Shown in pieces: positions 55,194 to 64,000 of a DNA stretch of 64,000 nt. The notes below the pieces were generated by a model that was not told the origin of the DNA, searched no databases, and was given only the letters and a program-made list of their open reading frames with translations. Position 1 is the first letter of the stretch; every line of letters begins with the position of its first letter. The DNA comes from a bacterium (GTDB lineage: Bacteria; Zhuqueibacterota; Zhuqueibacteria; Residuimicrobiales; Oceaniaggregativiventaceae): assembly GCA_029565675.1 (NCBI GenBank), contig JAKQNP010000062.1:1-64000 (forward strand), read 5' to 3'. The position numbers were made by a program, and so were the translations under genes.

Positions 55194-56426
55194 ATGAAAC
55201 CGCAGGACAACCTGGACTCTTTTTTGGACGATCTGGAACTGGATAAAACCCTGGACAGGATTCGCCGTACGATCGTGGTCCTGTCAGGCAAGGGGGGAGT
55301 AGGTAAAAGCACCATTGCCGCCAATTTGGCGCTTTCGCTGGCGCTTGCCGGCAAGCGGGTTGGGATTTTGGATATCGATTTTCATGGTCCCAGCATACCC
55401 AAACTGTTCGGTTTGGAAGGGCAGCGAGTAGAGACCGATGAACAGCAAAAACTCGTGCCGCTCGAATTCGTCAGCAATCTAAAAGTGATGTCGCTTGGCC
55501 TTTTGCTGCAAGGCAATGACGATGCGGTGATCTGGCGCGGCCCGATGAAAATGGGCGCTTTGAAGCAGCTTCTCAAGGATGTCAGTTGGGGCGATTTGGA
55601 CTATTTGATCATCGACAGCCCGCCAGGAACAGGGGATGAGCCGCTTTCTGTGGTGCAATTGATCAAAAATATCACCGGCGCGGTGGTCATAACCACGCCG
55701 CAGGATCTTTCGTTGTCCGACGTGCGCCGATCGCTGCGGTTTTGCGAAAAACTCAATCTGCCTGTCCTGGGGGTGATTGAAAATATGAGCGGATTTGTTT
55801 GCCCGCATTGCGGCAAAACGTCGATGATCTTCAAATCGGGCGGCGGCGAAGTCATGGCCAAAGAGATGGGCGTCGATTTTCTCGGCCGCGTGCCAATAGA
55901 ACCGGATATCGTACTGACCAGCGACGCCGGCAAGCCCTTTGTCTATTATTTCAGCAAGTCCCAAACCGGTAAAGATTTCGAGGCTATGGTCAACAAACTC
56001 ATCGAAAAAATAGAAACTTCGACATCTGACGTTTCTCCTGTTGCTTCACAACCATCTGGGGATGGAGAAGGAGAGGGTAGCGGCGGACTGTGCATCGCTG
56101 TGCCGGTCAGTGAAGGCAAAATGGCCAGCCATTTCGGCCATTGTGAACAGTTTTATCTGTATCAGGTGGATTGCAGCAAGAAAGAAATTTTGAGCAGCAA
56201 AGCGCTTACTCCTCCTCCACATGAGCCTGGTTTATTGCCGAAATGGCTGGCCGAGCAAAAGGTCCAGTTGATTTTGTCAGGCGGTATGGGCGAAAGAGCA
56301 CAGGAGTTGCTAAAAGAGAAAGGCATTGCAGTCCTTATCGGTGTTACGGGCGATTCGCCCGAGGATGTGGTACGCGATTATCTCCACGACAAGCTTCGTT
56401 CCGGCGACAATCTCTGTTCCCATTGA
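55194..56426 (+). CDS. Mrp/NBP35-type iron-sulfur ATPase fused to a NifX/NifB-like domain
   Basis: 410 residues from ATG 55194 (AAGGAAG upstream). The ATPase half has VVLSGKGGVGKSTIAANLAL (deviant Walker A), DIDFHGPSIPKLFG, DSPPGTGDEPLSV and GFVCPHCGK with the CxxC site. After a spacer (about 295-330) comes a NifX/NifB-type (dinitrogenase FeMo-cofactor) domain: CIAVPVSEGKMASHFGHCEQFYLY, LILSGGMGERAQELL. It likely carries Fe-S or other metal clusters; the exact substrate is unknown. No nif genes are here. Confidence 0.9.
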   Translation: MKPQDNLDSFLDDLELDKTLDRIRRTIVVLSGKGGVGKSTIAANLALSLALAGKRVGILDIDFHGPSIPKLFGLEGQRVETDEQQKLVPLEFVSNLKVMSLGLLLQGNDDAVIWRGPMKMGALKQLLKDVSWGDLDYLIIDSPPGTGDEPLSVVQLIKNITGAVVITTPQDLSLSDVRRSLRFCEKLNLPVLGVIENMSGFVCPHCGKTSMIFKSGGGEVMAKEMGVDFLGRVPIEPDIVLTSDAGKPFVYYFSKSQTGKDFEAMVNKLIEKIETSTSDVSPVASQPSGDGEGEGSGGLCIAVPVSEGKMASHFGHCEQFYLYQVDCSKKEILSSKALTPPPHEPGLLPKWLAEQKVQLILSGGMGERAQELLKEKGIAVLIGVTGDSPEDVVRDYLHDKLRSGDNLCSH

Positions 56427-56821
56427 GCGGTCAGGAATATTGATCAAACCCGGCTGCTGGTTCGAGCGGTCGGGTATTGATTTATTGTTTTTCGTTGGCT
56501 CGACTTTTCCCATCGAATGATGTTTTTTAAAAAGCGTTTGCACGAGAAAAGAAATCCTCTATATTCAGTGGTGTGCCTTGTTGGGATACCACTGAATGTA
56601 ACCACAATAATCACAATGGGAATCGATCTGATTTGAATTTGATGGACACCATAAGAAACTCGTGTCAATCAGTGGATCTTGATGAAAAAGGTTGCAGACT
56701 CTTGTGCAATTCCGGGTGCGCGTTGGTGACGCTCTATCACAGGCGGGCTGACCTGCAAGTTTGACTTGCTCAATGGAACAGATCGCTGTTCGTCGATTGT
56801 CTGGCTTGTATTGGTGGCAGA
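56427..56821. other. intergenic region with inverted repeat
   Basis: No protein-like frame. A perfect 10-bp inverted repeat (56563-56572 with 56588-56597, ATTCAGTGGT/ACCACTGAAT) around a 15-base loop lies mid-way, with no T-run. It could be a regulatory site or a mobile-element trace. Confidence 0.45.
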
Positions 56822-58042
56822 ATGAAAAACCTAAAGATCGCAGATTTAAAGGACAAATGGATGAGATTCGTCGGTGAGTGGGGGATAGCCTTACTTTTTT
56901 TTACTTTGCTGGCCAGCGGTTGTGGTGATTCGCCTTATCAGAATTTGCCATCCAAAGCCGCACAAGTGGACAGCCTGATTGTTCGCGCCAAAGCAGCCGG
57001 AGCCACTCACATCGACAGTTTGCGACAAGAGCAGCGGCGGTTGGCCGAGAAATTTGCTCATCGATTGGATCCACAAAAAATCGATCGAGTCGATCTTTCC
57101 AGTGCGGCTCGCCTTTTTTACTATGCCGGGCGGCTCGATTCGTCCATTGCTGTTTTGCAGCGCACACCGCAAGACTCGCTTCCTTTGGCCGATGCGGTGA
57201 TGCTTTTTGAAATGTACTGGTCGAAGAACCGTATGGCTGAGGCAGAGAGGCTCTTTCGCCATGTCCTGAGCGCTTATGATAGGGCCAATTCCGAGAATTA
57301 TTATTACTATCTGTTCCATGGCTACAAGAATATCGACGATTTTGAGCGCGCCTTGCAGATCGCCGAAGAGGCTTTACCCAGGATGACTCCCGAGTTCGGT
57401 TTAAGCCTGGCACTGGACAAGGGGGAATTGTTGTTTTCTCTCGGCAAGCACAAAGAAGCGATGGCTTGGCAACGGGTATTAAAAGTACGCTACAATGAAG
57501 ATTTCGGAGCACTCGGCCGTATTCAAGCACAGGAGAACCTGTTCAATCTGATCGGCAAGCCCGCGCCCAATTTTGACGCTGTGCACTGGATTGGTTCCGA
57601 ACCGCTCGTACTGCAGGATTTGCGGGGCCGGGTGGTGCTGCTCGATTTTTGGGCGCCCTGGTGCGGTCCATGCCGGGCGATGCTGCCGCATCTGAAGACC
57701 TTGCACAACAAATACCACAACCAGGGTCTGGAAATCATCGGTTTGACCCGGACCTATGGTTTTTTCAATCAACTGGGCCAATCGCTTCAGGATCTGGAGC
57801 CCTCCCAGGAGATCGAATGGATTGAAAAATATAAAGCTGCACAGGGTATTCCGTTTCCCTATGCGGTTGCTGAACGCGAAACCGGCATGCAAAACGCCAT
57901 TCGCTATGGGGTGTCGGGAATACCCCATATGGTGCTGATCGATCGTCAGGGCCGTGTGCGCATGTATAGCATCGGCTCCGGCGATGACTCGGAGAAAAAA
58001 CTGACCAAAGGGATCGTCGAACTTCTCGCTGAACCCAGTTAA
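56822..58042 (+). CDS. TlpA-like thioredoxin-domain lipoprotein with helical N-terminal repeats
   Basis: 406 residues: signal with lipobox ASGC (about 32-35), a TPR-like helical region (about 60-240) and a TlpA/ResA thioredoxin domain with the active site WAPWCGPCR near 277-285 and the cis-Pro in GIPHMVLID. It should act as a periplasmic or surface disulfide reductase, e.g. in cytochrome maturation. No ccm genes are close. Monocistronic. Confidence 0.88.
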   Translation: MKNLKIADLKDKWMRFVGEWGIALLFFTLLASGCGDSPYQNLPSKAAQVDSLIVRAKAAGATHIDSLRQEQRRLAEKFAHRLDPQKIDRVDLSSAARLFYYAGRLDSSIAVLQRTPQDSLPLADAVMLFEMYWSKNRMAEAERLFRHVLSAYDRANSENYYYYLFHGYKNIDDFERALQIAEEALPRMTPEFGLSLALDKGELLFSLGKHKEAMAWQRVLKVRYNEDFGALGRIQAQENLFNLIGKPAPNFDAVHWIGSEPLVLQDLRGRVVLLDFWAPWCGPCRAMLPHLKTLHNKYHNQGLEIIGLTRTYGFFNQLGQSLQDLEPSQEIEWIEKYKAAQGIPFPYAVAERETGMQNAIRYGVSGIPHMVLIDRQGRVRMYSIGSGDDSEKKLTKGIVELLAEPS

Positions 58043-58168
58043 ATCGCTCCGAATCTGTGCGGATCAGTCGGCTCGGCAATCCTGCCGGTTTGAGATGCGA
58101 CCGGCTACATACCCTTCAACTCATATTGATCACATCTTTAGCCGCGAATCTGTCAATTCATCGTCGCA

Positions 58169-60403
58169 GTGACTAATCAGAGAAATCCGCCGATCGGCAT
58201 GAGCTCTCGAGCACAAAACGCCTATCTCAATTTTACCCGCATCAACGCCACCTCCTACGCATGTTTAGCGGAATCGGTGCTTCTGCTCTACGCCTTGAAA
58301 GTCGGGGCCGATGATTTTCTCGTCAGTTTTATCGCCTCTTTTACTTACCTAAGCGCTTTGTTCATGCCGCTGGGCAAGATTTCCATGGCACATCACGGCG
58401 CTGTGCAGACCATTTCGCGCGCCTGGGTTCTGCGCAATTTTTCTGCATTCCTGTTGGTGCTGGTGCCAATTGTGCAGCAGCTGGTATCGCCCAAACACGG
58501 CTTAGCGCTGTTCGTCCTCGCGGCTTTTGGCTTCTTTTCTTTTCGCGGCCTCGGCTTGACCGCTTTCAATCCTTTGGTCGGCGAAATCACTTCGCCGGAA
58601 AATCGCGGCAAATTCATCGCCAAGAACACCATGCAGAGCAATATTTTTTATCTCGCAGCGATGTTTATAATCGTTTTGTTGATCAATCGCTATCCCGCGC
58701 TCAAGACTTTCCAGGGAATTGTTTTGTTCGGTTGCGTCATGGGGGTTGTCGCTGGATTGGTCATTCGGAAGTTGCAGGAATCGGATCGACCGCTTTTATC
58801 AGCACGTGAACCGATCCTGTCTGCTATCGATTTGATCAAAAAAACCCCAGCCATTCAGCGTTTGTTGTTGGCCGCAGCGTGCGCAACGACCGCCCTGATG
58901 CTGACCATCCCTTTCAGTATGTTGACTCTGAAAAAAGGATTTCTGCTCAGCGATGATGCGGCGTTGATTTTTGCTTCTATGCAGCTGGTCGGCGCCATAA
59001 TTTCATCCTATGCCAATACTCTGTTGCTCGATCGGGTTGGACCGCGCCCGATTATGATTATCTACACGAGTGTCGTTGCCACAATCTGTGTTTTATGGAT
59101 TGTTTTGCCGATAAGTTGGATCTGGACGGTGGGCATAGCGGTGTTTTTGTTGATCGGCGCTGCCAACGCCGGCATTCAGACCTCTCTTTCGCACTATTTG
59201 CTCAGCTCAGTCGCACCTGAAAAGGTCGTCTCGATTTCCATGCTGATGGTCATTTTCTCCAACACGATCGCCGGATTGGTTGGGACCGGTTTGGGTGGGG
59301 GATTGTTGCGCCTTCTTAACCACGAAATTGAACCCGGCTTGATGGTCTACCGGGTCTATTTTGCAGTGATTTTTCTCTTGTTGTTGCCGATCATCTGGGT
59401 GGTTTCCCGGCTCCAACCGGTGGCAGATCGCCGGGTGCGAGACGTTTTGGGAATCTTGTTTTCCCTGCGCGAATGGCGGGCGCTCTTTACCCTGCAAAAA
59501 TTGTCCGAATTGCGGAGCGAGAGCAATGATCGGCTGATCATCCGCAAACTGGAGGAGATCAAGTCTTCGCTTTCCGAGGATTCCCTGGCGGCGTTTCTGA
59601 GTTCGCCGCGTTTTTACACCCGCTTGCGGGCGATTCGCGCTTTGGAGTATATCGATTTTAACGATGCGACGGCTGATTTATTGATCCGTGAAGTGGAAAC
59701 CGGTGAATTCACCACCGCCTATATGGCTGCTGATGTCCTGAGCAGCCATCAGATCGTCAAAGCCATTCCTGTTCTCCGCAAAGCGTTGAACAGTCAGGAT
59801 CTCTTTCTGCAGAGCAAGGCAATGCAGGCTCTGACTCTTCTGGGAGACCGAGAATCTTTTGCGCTAATCATCGAAATTTTTCGCAACACACAGAATCCTC
59901 GCCTGATCCTCAGCGGTGCTCAGTCTTTGGTCGAAATTGGCAAAACCGAGAATCTGCATCTGTTGCTGGAAAAACTGTTGTTGCCTGACCTTGCGGATTC
60001 CGTCATCGATGAGCTGCTCTACTGTGTCAGCGAACTCTGTCATGCACACGACCTTTTCTATACCTTTTATCCTCTATTGCGCAAGAACCCGGCCGAACAA
60101 GACCGGGTCATCTCTTTTGTTGCTGAACAACAGAAGCTGGAACCCGACCGCCGTCGCCAACTGCTGGACCTATTCGATGCCCTGCTGCACAGCGATCAGC
60201 GATGCATCGAACTCCTCTCTTCGGTGGACGCCCTAATCAAACGGATGCCTTGCATACAGTCCATAACCTCTTTCCTCGATCACCATCCGCATGGCGACAC
60301 AAAACCGGTGCGGATGATGGTTTTTCTCATTCTTCTCGACACCTTGTTGCGGCAATTTCAAACTAGACCACATCAAAAGTCGTCCGGCACTGCAAGACAC
60401 TGA
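58169..60403 (+). CDS. MFS transporter fused to HEAT repeats
   Basis: 744 residues. Residues about 15-420 hold twelve membrane helices of MFS type (loop NPLVGEITSPENRGKFIAK between helices; second half with SHYLLSSVAPEKVVSISM). The remaining about 320 residues have no membrane segments and read as helical HEAT-like repeats (RLRAIRALEYIDFNDATADLL, in parts; LQSKAMQALTLLGDRESFALI, in parts). The cytosolic repeats may bind a partner. The substrate is unknown. GTG 58169 or ATG 58199 could be the start; neither has a good ribosome site. Confidence 0.85.
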   Translation: MTNQRNPPIGMSSRAQNAYLNFTRINATSYACLAESVLLLYALKVGADDFLVSFIASFTYLSALFMPLGKISMAHHGAVQTISRAWVLRNFSAFLLVLVPIVQQLVSPKHGLALFVLAAFGFFSFRGLGLTAFNPLVGEITSPENRGKFIAKNTMQSNIFYLAAMFIIVLLINRYPALKTFQGIVLFGCVMGVVAGLVIRKLQESDRPLLSAREPILSAIDLIKKTPAIQRLLLAAACATTALMLTIPFSMLTLKKGFLLSDDAALIFASMQLVGAIISSYANTLLLDRVGPRPIMIIYTSVVATICVLWIVLPISWIWTVGIAVFLLIGAANAGIQTSLSHYLLSSVAPEKVVSISMLMVIFSNTIAGLVGTGLGGGLLRLLNHEIEPGLMVYRVYFAVIFLLLLPIIWVVSRLQPVADRRVRDVLGILFSLREWRALFTLQKLSELRSESNDRLIIRKLEEIKSSLSEDSLAAFLSSPRFYTRLRAIRALEYIDFNDATADLLIREVETGEFTTAYMAADVLSSHQIVKAIPVLRKALNSQDLFLQSKAMQALTLLGDRESFALIIEIFRNTQNPRLILSGAQSLVEIGKTENLHLLLEKLLLPDLADSVIDELLYCVSELCHAHDLFYTFYPLLRKNPAEQDRVISFVAEQQKLEPDRRRQLLDLFDALLHSDQRCIELLSSVDALIKRMPCIQSITSFLDHHPHGDTKPVRMMVFLILLDTLLRQFQTRPHQKSSGTARH

Positions 60404-60529
60404 TCGATAGACTGTTTCATGGCGAGTCATTCGGCTCAGGGATGAGCCACTTCCATATCACGGGGCGATTTGTCCGCCAAATGATCGCGTGCTATTGCAT
60501 CAAATAAAACAAGATGTTAAAAAAAGGTT

Positions 60530-60557
60530 TTGGTTTTTTGTGCAAATTTGCTATTAT
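60530..60557 (+). promoter_or_regulatory. possible promoter before the sorting-domain protein
   Basis: TTGGTT (60530-60535), 16 bases and TATTAT (60552-60557). The spacer contains the perfect palindrome GCAAATTTGC (60542-60551). Low confidence; the true start of transcription is unknown. Confidence 0.3.
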
Positions 60558-60667
60558 TAGATGAACCTCTTCCGTTTGGCACAAATAGTGCATCTTTGTA
60601 CAAGAACATTTGGCTGTTTTTCTAATCAGCGCATGACCACTTGCTTCCCATGAGGAGGAGTTTTGAG

Positions 60668-62626
60668 ATGATTAAAATGGTACGACTGCCGAATTTCGCT
60701 CTGACCGTTTTGCTGCTTGTTTCTTCGCTGGGGATAGTGAAAGCAGAAGACCTGCGTCGGCCCTATGAGCCGGTGGTAATCGGAGCCAGCAGCATCCCTG
60801 CTGTTAACCTGCCCATAGATGAACTCTACATCTATGCCTACAAAGCCGGCGGATGGCAACAGATACCTTTTCAAATCGATGAAAACGATGGCACCGGATA
60901 TTTTGCCACCGCTGAGGATGGTCTGCTCGACGAGCAAGACGAGATCTGCTTCATGACTGCCGATATGGGCGACAGTGTGGCAAGCACGGTCTGGATCACG
61001 GATGCTGAATCGCGCGCCTATCCCCGCTATCAGATAACTGCCATCGATACCTCGGTTGTCCCGGCCAAACGCTCACACGCCTATCTCTATCGCTCTTCGA
61101 CGTTGACTCATACGCATGCGTCCTACGTCACCTATACGCCACCGACAGGCGAAGCAATCGCGCCTCCGACGCGCTATGCCAACGATATTGGTGATGATGC
61201 CATTCAGGCAAGCAGCTACCTCTTTAAACACAACAGCAACGGCATACCGGTCGATATGCACATTTCTGCGGGTGTAGGGGGAGATCCGGCCATCGATCTT
61301 TTGGATCGCTGGAAAGCCTTTGCCAAAGGGACGATCTGGGTCGGCGAATATTTTTCCACCGAAGACTTCGGCATCTCCAACGTGCGTCTGGATGTGGTCG
61401 CCGGACCGGTGCGCGTGATGCGTAAAGCCACCTATGATATGACCATCCAGGTTGAACAGCCGGATGCTCCCTATTTTCAGCCCATTCCGGATTCGGTTTC
61501 TTTTATTGCCCATTTCTATCCCTACAGCTATTATATCAACAGCTATAACCGCCGCATCATGATGAGCTATGGAATCGAAATTTTGCGCGAAACCATGGAT
61601 TTCAACAGCAACATGGACGGCGCAAAATTTTACAGCCAATTGAATCCACTTTCTGGTTTCGATGTCGATGGAGCCACCACGGCTGGTTCAAGCGAAGACG
61701 ATTATGTGAAACAACTTGCGGTGTTGAAATACAATTGGTACATCCTCACCGGCGCTCGCGGCACGGTTGCGGCGTTGTGCTGGGTGCCGCAAGTGGGTTC
61801 TGCACAGGAGCTCTATTATCGCGATTCATTGGTGCCCAGATTATATGATACCGGTGAGCCGGGCAATTATGGAGAATGCGGTCTTACCATCAAATCGGTT
61901 GGCGATCCGATTGCTTTTGATACCGATAGCATGGTGGTGTGGCGCTATTTCCTCGGTCCGAATCATACCCGCGGCCTTGGCGATTCTTTGTTGACCATTC
62001 GCAACAACCCTCTGAAAGTTGAGGTGGTGGGCAAAACTTTTGTTGTCCCGGTTGAACTGGCTGCTTTTGCCGCAACAGCCAGGGGCAACGGGATTGAATT
62101 GACCTGGAGAACGCAGTCAGAATCCAAGAACTATGGTTTCGAAATCCAGCGCGCCGACAAACCGGAAAACTGGCGGTCGATCGGTTTTGTCAGGGGTAAA
62201 GGCACAACCAATCAGCCCCAGTCCTATTCATTTGTTGATTCCGAATTGAATGTTGGCACTTATATCTATCGCTTGAAACAAATCGATACAGACGGTTCTT
62301 TTGAGTATTCTCACTCGCTCGAAGCGGCGATCAGTGCACCGGAGAATTTTGCTCTTGAACAGAATTACCCAAATCCTTTCAATCCAGCCACCGAAATCGC
62401 CTTTCGGATACCCGGTGATCATCAAGGCCGGGTCACTCTGAAAATCCATAACCTGATCGGTCAGGTGATTAAAACTCTTGTCGATGCAGATTTGCAGCCT
62501 GGTTTTTATCGCTATCGATGGAACGGTGATTCTGACAGCGGTGAGATGGTGGGTTCGGGTGCTTATTTTTACCGTCTCGAAGCAGGACATCAAACTGCCA
62601 CCCGGAAACTGGTCAAGTTGCAATAA
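60668..62626 (+). CDS. secreted protein with C-terminal T9SS-type sorting domain
   Basis: 652 residues from ATG 60668, 7 bases after GAGGAGGAG. Signal peptide (ALTVLLLVSSLGIVKA), a large N-terminal domain with DELYIYAYKAGGWQQIPFQ and DEQDEICFMTADMGD (no known family), a fibronectin-like/Ig segment (GIELTWRTQSESKNYGFEIQR, in parts) and the type A sorting domain (LEQNYPNPFNPATEIAF, IHNLIGQVI, GSGAYFYRLEAG, ending RKLVKLQ). It should be exported by a type IX system and anchored or released; PorX at 30400 is a candidate regulator. Confidence 0.85.
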   Translation: MIKMVRLPNFALTVLLLVSSLGIVKAEDLRRPYEPVVIGASSIPAVNLPIDELYIYAYKAGGWQQIPFQIDENDGTGYFATAEDGLLDEQDEICFMTADMGDSVASTVWITDAESRAYPRYQITAIDTSVVPAKRSHAYLYRSSTLTHTHASYVTYTPPTGEAIAPPTRYANDIGDDAIQASSYLFKHNSNGIPVDMHISAGVGGDPAIDLLDRWKAFAKGTIWVGEYFSTEDFGISNVRLDVVAGPVRVMRKATYDMTIQVEQPDAPYFQPIPDSVSFIAHFYPYSYYINSYNRRIMMSYGIEILRETMDFNSNMDGAKFYSQLNPLSGFDVDGATTAGSSEDDYVKQLAVLKYNWYILTGARGTVAALCWVPQVGSAQELYYRDSLVPRLYDTGEPGNYGECGLTIKSVGDPIAFDTDSMVVWRYFLGPNHTRGLGDSLLTIRNNPLKVEVVGKTFVVPVELAAFAATARGNGIELTWRTQSESKNYGFEIQRADKPENWRSIGFVRGKGTTNQPQSYSFVDSELNVGTYIYRLKQIDTDGSFEYSHSLEAAISAPENFALEQNYPNPFNPATEIAFRIPGDHQGRVTLKIHNLIGQVIKTLVDADLQPGFYRYRWNGDSDSGEMVGSGAYFYRLEAGHQTATRKLVKLQ

Positions 62627-62645
62627 ACGATAATTTTTTCTGAAT

Positions 62646-62750
62646 AAAGGCTGTTTAGGCAGATCATTATGATCGTCCGCGATGCCGCTTTCTCCTGGTG
62701 GCTGAATTGCGGTTTAATAGATCATTCTTCCTGAACAGCCTTTTGTTTTC
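62646..62750. repeat. long imperfect inverted repeat / terminator-like element
   Basis: AAAGGCTGTTTAGG (62646-62659) pairs with CCTGAACAGCCTTT (62730-62743), 13 of 14 positions, around about 70 bases, followed by a T-rich stretch (TTGTTTTC). It could end transcription of the upstream gene or be a small palindromic (MITE-like) element. Confidence 0.4.
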
Positions 62751-62901
62751 AATCCAGCCTTTTTCTCTTTCGATGGGTGCAAAATCTGCATCTCCCCATT
62801 TTTGTTGTATGGATTATCCGGCAGAATACCGCGTGCTACGCCCAATTCGATAAAAACATCTACAGCGAAACCTCTTTAGGCAGAATGTGGAGATTGATGG
62901 A

Positions 62902-64000
62902 ATGAAACCTGTTCTTGCAGTGCTGTTCTGTGCCGTGAGCCTCGCAATTGCACAACCCGTGCACCAGCGTATGCTTTATCACAATCCTTTGACCGGAGAG
63001 ATGCAACATGAATTTGCTGCAGTAGAAAACTGCCAGGGTGCCTATACCAGCAAGGGATGGCAAGCGACGCAAGCCGTGGCGGATTTAAACAACAACAGCC
63101 GCCTGATTGTCCATTTTAGCGACCGGCTTCCTGCTGCAGCCACTATAGAGTTCACCCTCACCCGTTTCAATCCGGCAGAACAAGCAGTTTTTAACAAATC
63201 CCATCTATTCTTTTTGAGTTCAGAGGCGGGGGGCGCTTCAAGCGTGCTTTACACTGACGGGTCCTGGTGCTATTTACGCACAGGCAAGTCTTATGTGCGA
63301 TCCGATGGTTCGACGACGCTGAGAAATGATTTCAGTTCAAGGGGATTGGCCAACCGCAGAGAAGTCGATTTTTTGACTCAGACTTTCAATCTTTCTGATT
63401 TATATCGTTTTAAGATTATATACAATCAAAGCCGTGTGTGGATCTATATCAACGATGTTTTGCGGGGCGATTATCCTTTTCCTGGGCAAACGCATCGCTT
63501 TCGGGAACTCTATTTCGGCGGCGATCCGGAATATCCAAGCATCGCCGGCCCGATCTATTCTGATCTAAAAATCTATACCGCCGACACAGAGATGTTTTTC
63601 GAGGATCAAACCCATCGGCACAATCTCATCGGTCTCGGCGATCCGGACTTTTCCGGTCATGGACTCACCATGGGCGACGTCAACGGCGATGGATTGACCG
63701 ATATCTATATCGGCAACTGCATGCAAAACATATGCTTGCGCGATGTCCTGTATATTCAATATCCGGATGGCACTTTTCGTGATGAAACCCAGGAGCGCGG
63801 CGTGGGGGACGAATGCTGCAGCCACGGTGTGGTATTCGTCGATGTGGACAACGATGGGGATCTCGATCTCTTCAACGGCAATACCTGGGAGCCGAATCAA
63901 CTCTATATCAATGACGGAACCGGGTACTTTGTCGAGCAGAGTTCGACGCGCGGTATCGAGGTGATCAACGGTGAAACCCGCGGGGTGGTGGCGTTCGACG
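62902..64000 (+). CDS. secreted FG-GAP/VCBS-repeat protein (cut by window edge)
   Basis: An open frame with no stop runs to the end of the window (366 codons seen). Signal peptide MKPVLAVLFCAVSLAIA; then a beta-rich region (about 20-235: VWIYINDVL, RFRELYFGG, IAGPIYSDLKIYT), then VCBS/FG-GAP repeats with Ca-binding loops GDVNGDGLTDIYIGN and DVDNDGDLDLFNGN. Such proteins are often surface or secreted and may end in a sorting domain beyond the window. Confidence 0.8.
   Translation, partial: MKPVLAVLFCAVSLAIAQPVHQRMLYHNPLTGEMQHEFAAVENCQGAYTSKGWQATQAVADLNNNSRLIVHFSDRLPAAATIEFTLTRFNPAEQAVFNKSHLFFLSSEAGGASSVLYTDGSWCYLRTGKSYVRSDGSTTLRNDFSSRGLANRREVDFLTQTFNLSDLYRFKIIYNQSRVWIYINDVLRGDYPFPGQTHRFRELYFGGDPEYPSIAGPIYSDLKIYTADTEMFFEDQTHRHNLIGLGDPDFSGHGLTMGDVNGDGLTDIYIGNCMQNICLRDVLYIQYPDGTFRDETQERGVGDECCSHGVVFVDVDNDGDLDLFNGNTWEPNQLYINDGTGYFVEQSSTRGIEVINGETRGVVAFD

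Overview
The window looks like a chromosome segment of a Gram-negative bacterium of the Fibrobacteres-Chlorobi-Bacteroidetes sphere, probably a Calditrichota/KSB1-like or Ignavibacteria-like lineage. The evidence is: NYPNPFNP-type C-terminal sorting (FlgD-like Ig) domains in two exported proteins; a PorX-type response regulator with a PglZ domain, which controls type IX secretion in Bacteroidetes; a FISUMP domain; several lipoproteins; and outer-membrane-type proteins. The exact taxon is inference.

Region 1 (about 1-15150) reads as an integrated genomic island. Its right edge is a tyrosine integrase lying against the 3' end of a tRNA-Pro(UGG) gene. It holds a cut-off IS5-like transposase, a small zinc-ribbon protein whose terminator is followed after 5 bases by a group IIC intron with its maturase, a complete type I restriction-modification operon (hsdM-hsdS-hsdR), a lipoprotein, a possible new PD-(D/E)XK nuclease, several broken defence-gene remnants, and an exported FISUMP protein. 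The other island end is not in the window.

Region 2 (15213-15769) is an A/T-rich tandem array. Several copies carry the first 13 bases of the tRNA-Pro gene, and part of the array is a 165-bp higher-order repeat.

Region 3 (15954-31962, minus strand) is housekeeping DNA: rdgB; an ECF sigma / anti-sigma / HtrA-like operon in which the HtrA homologue has lost its catalytic triad; holA; a C26 amidotransferase; uppP; a beta-barrel protein; a phasin-like protein; an LpoA-like binding protein; guaA; surE; accD; rimI-tsaB-tsaE (tsaB and tsaE belong to the t6A tRNA pathway); and porX.

Region 4 (32335-48042, plus strand) begins with a full-length eukaryotic-type DNA topoisomerase IB with all five active-site residues, which is rare in bacteria, followed by a YpfJ-type zincin. 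Next is a sugar-related cluster: GxGYxYP protein, DUF4230-like lipoprotein, ABC binding protein and two permeases without a local ATPase, and a BNR protein. After it come a GT51 glycosyltransferase, a nitroreductase, a Mut7-C protein and an AgmX/TonB-like protein.

Region 5 (48118-64000) holds a HypE-like AIR synthase, the ffh-rpsP-rimM-trmD-rplS operon, a zinc-ribbon protein, an orphan PgsC-like membrane protein, a PadR regulator next to an Mrp-NifX fusion, a TlpA-like lipoprotein, an MFS-HEAT fusion, a sorting-domain protein and a cut-off FG-GAP/VCBS protein. Canonical sigma-70-like promoters (-35/-10, 17-bp spacing) can be read in front of several genes.
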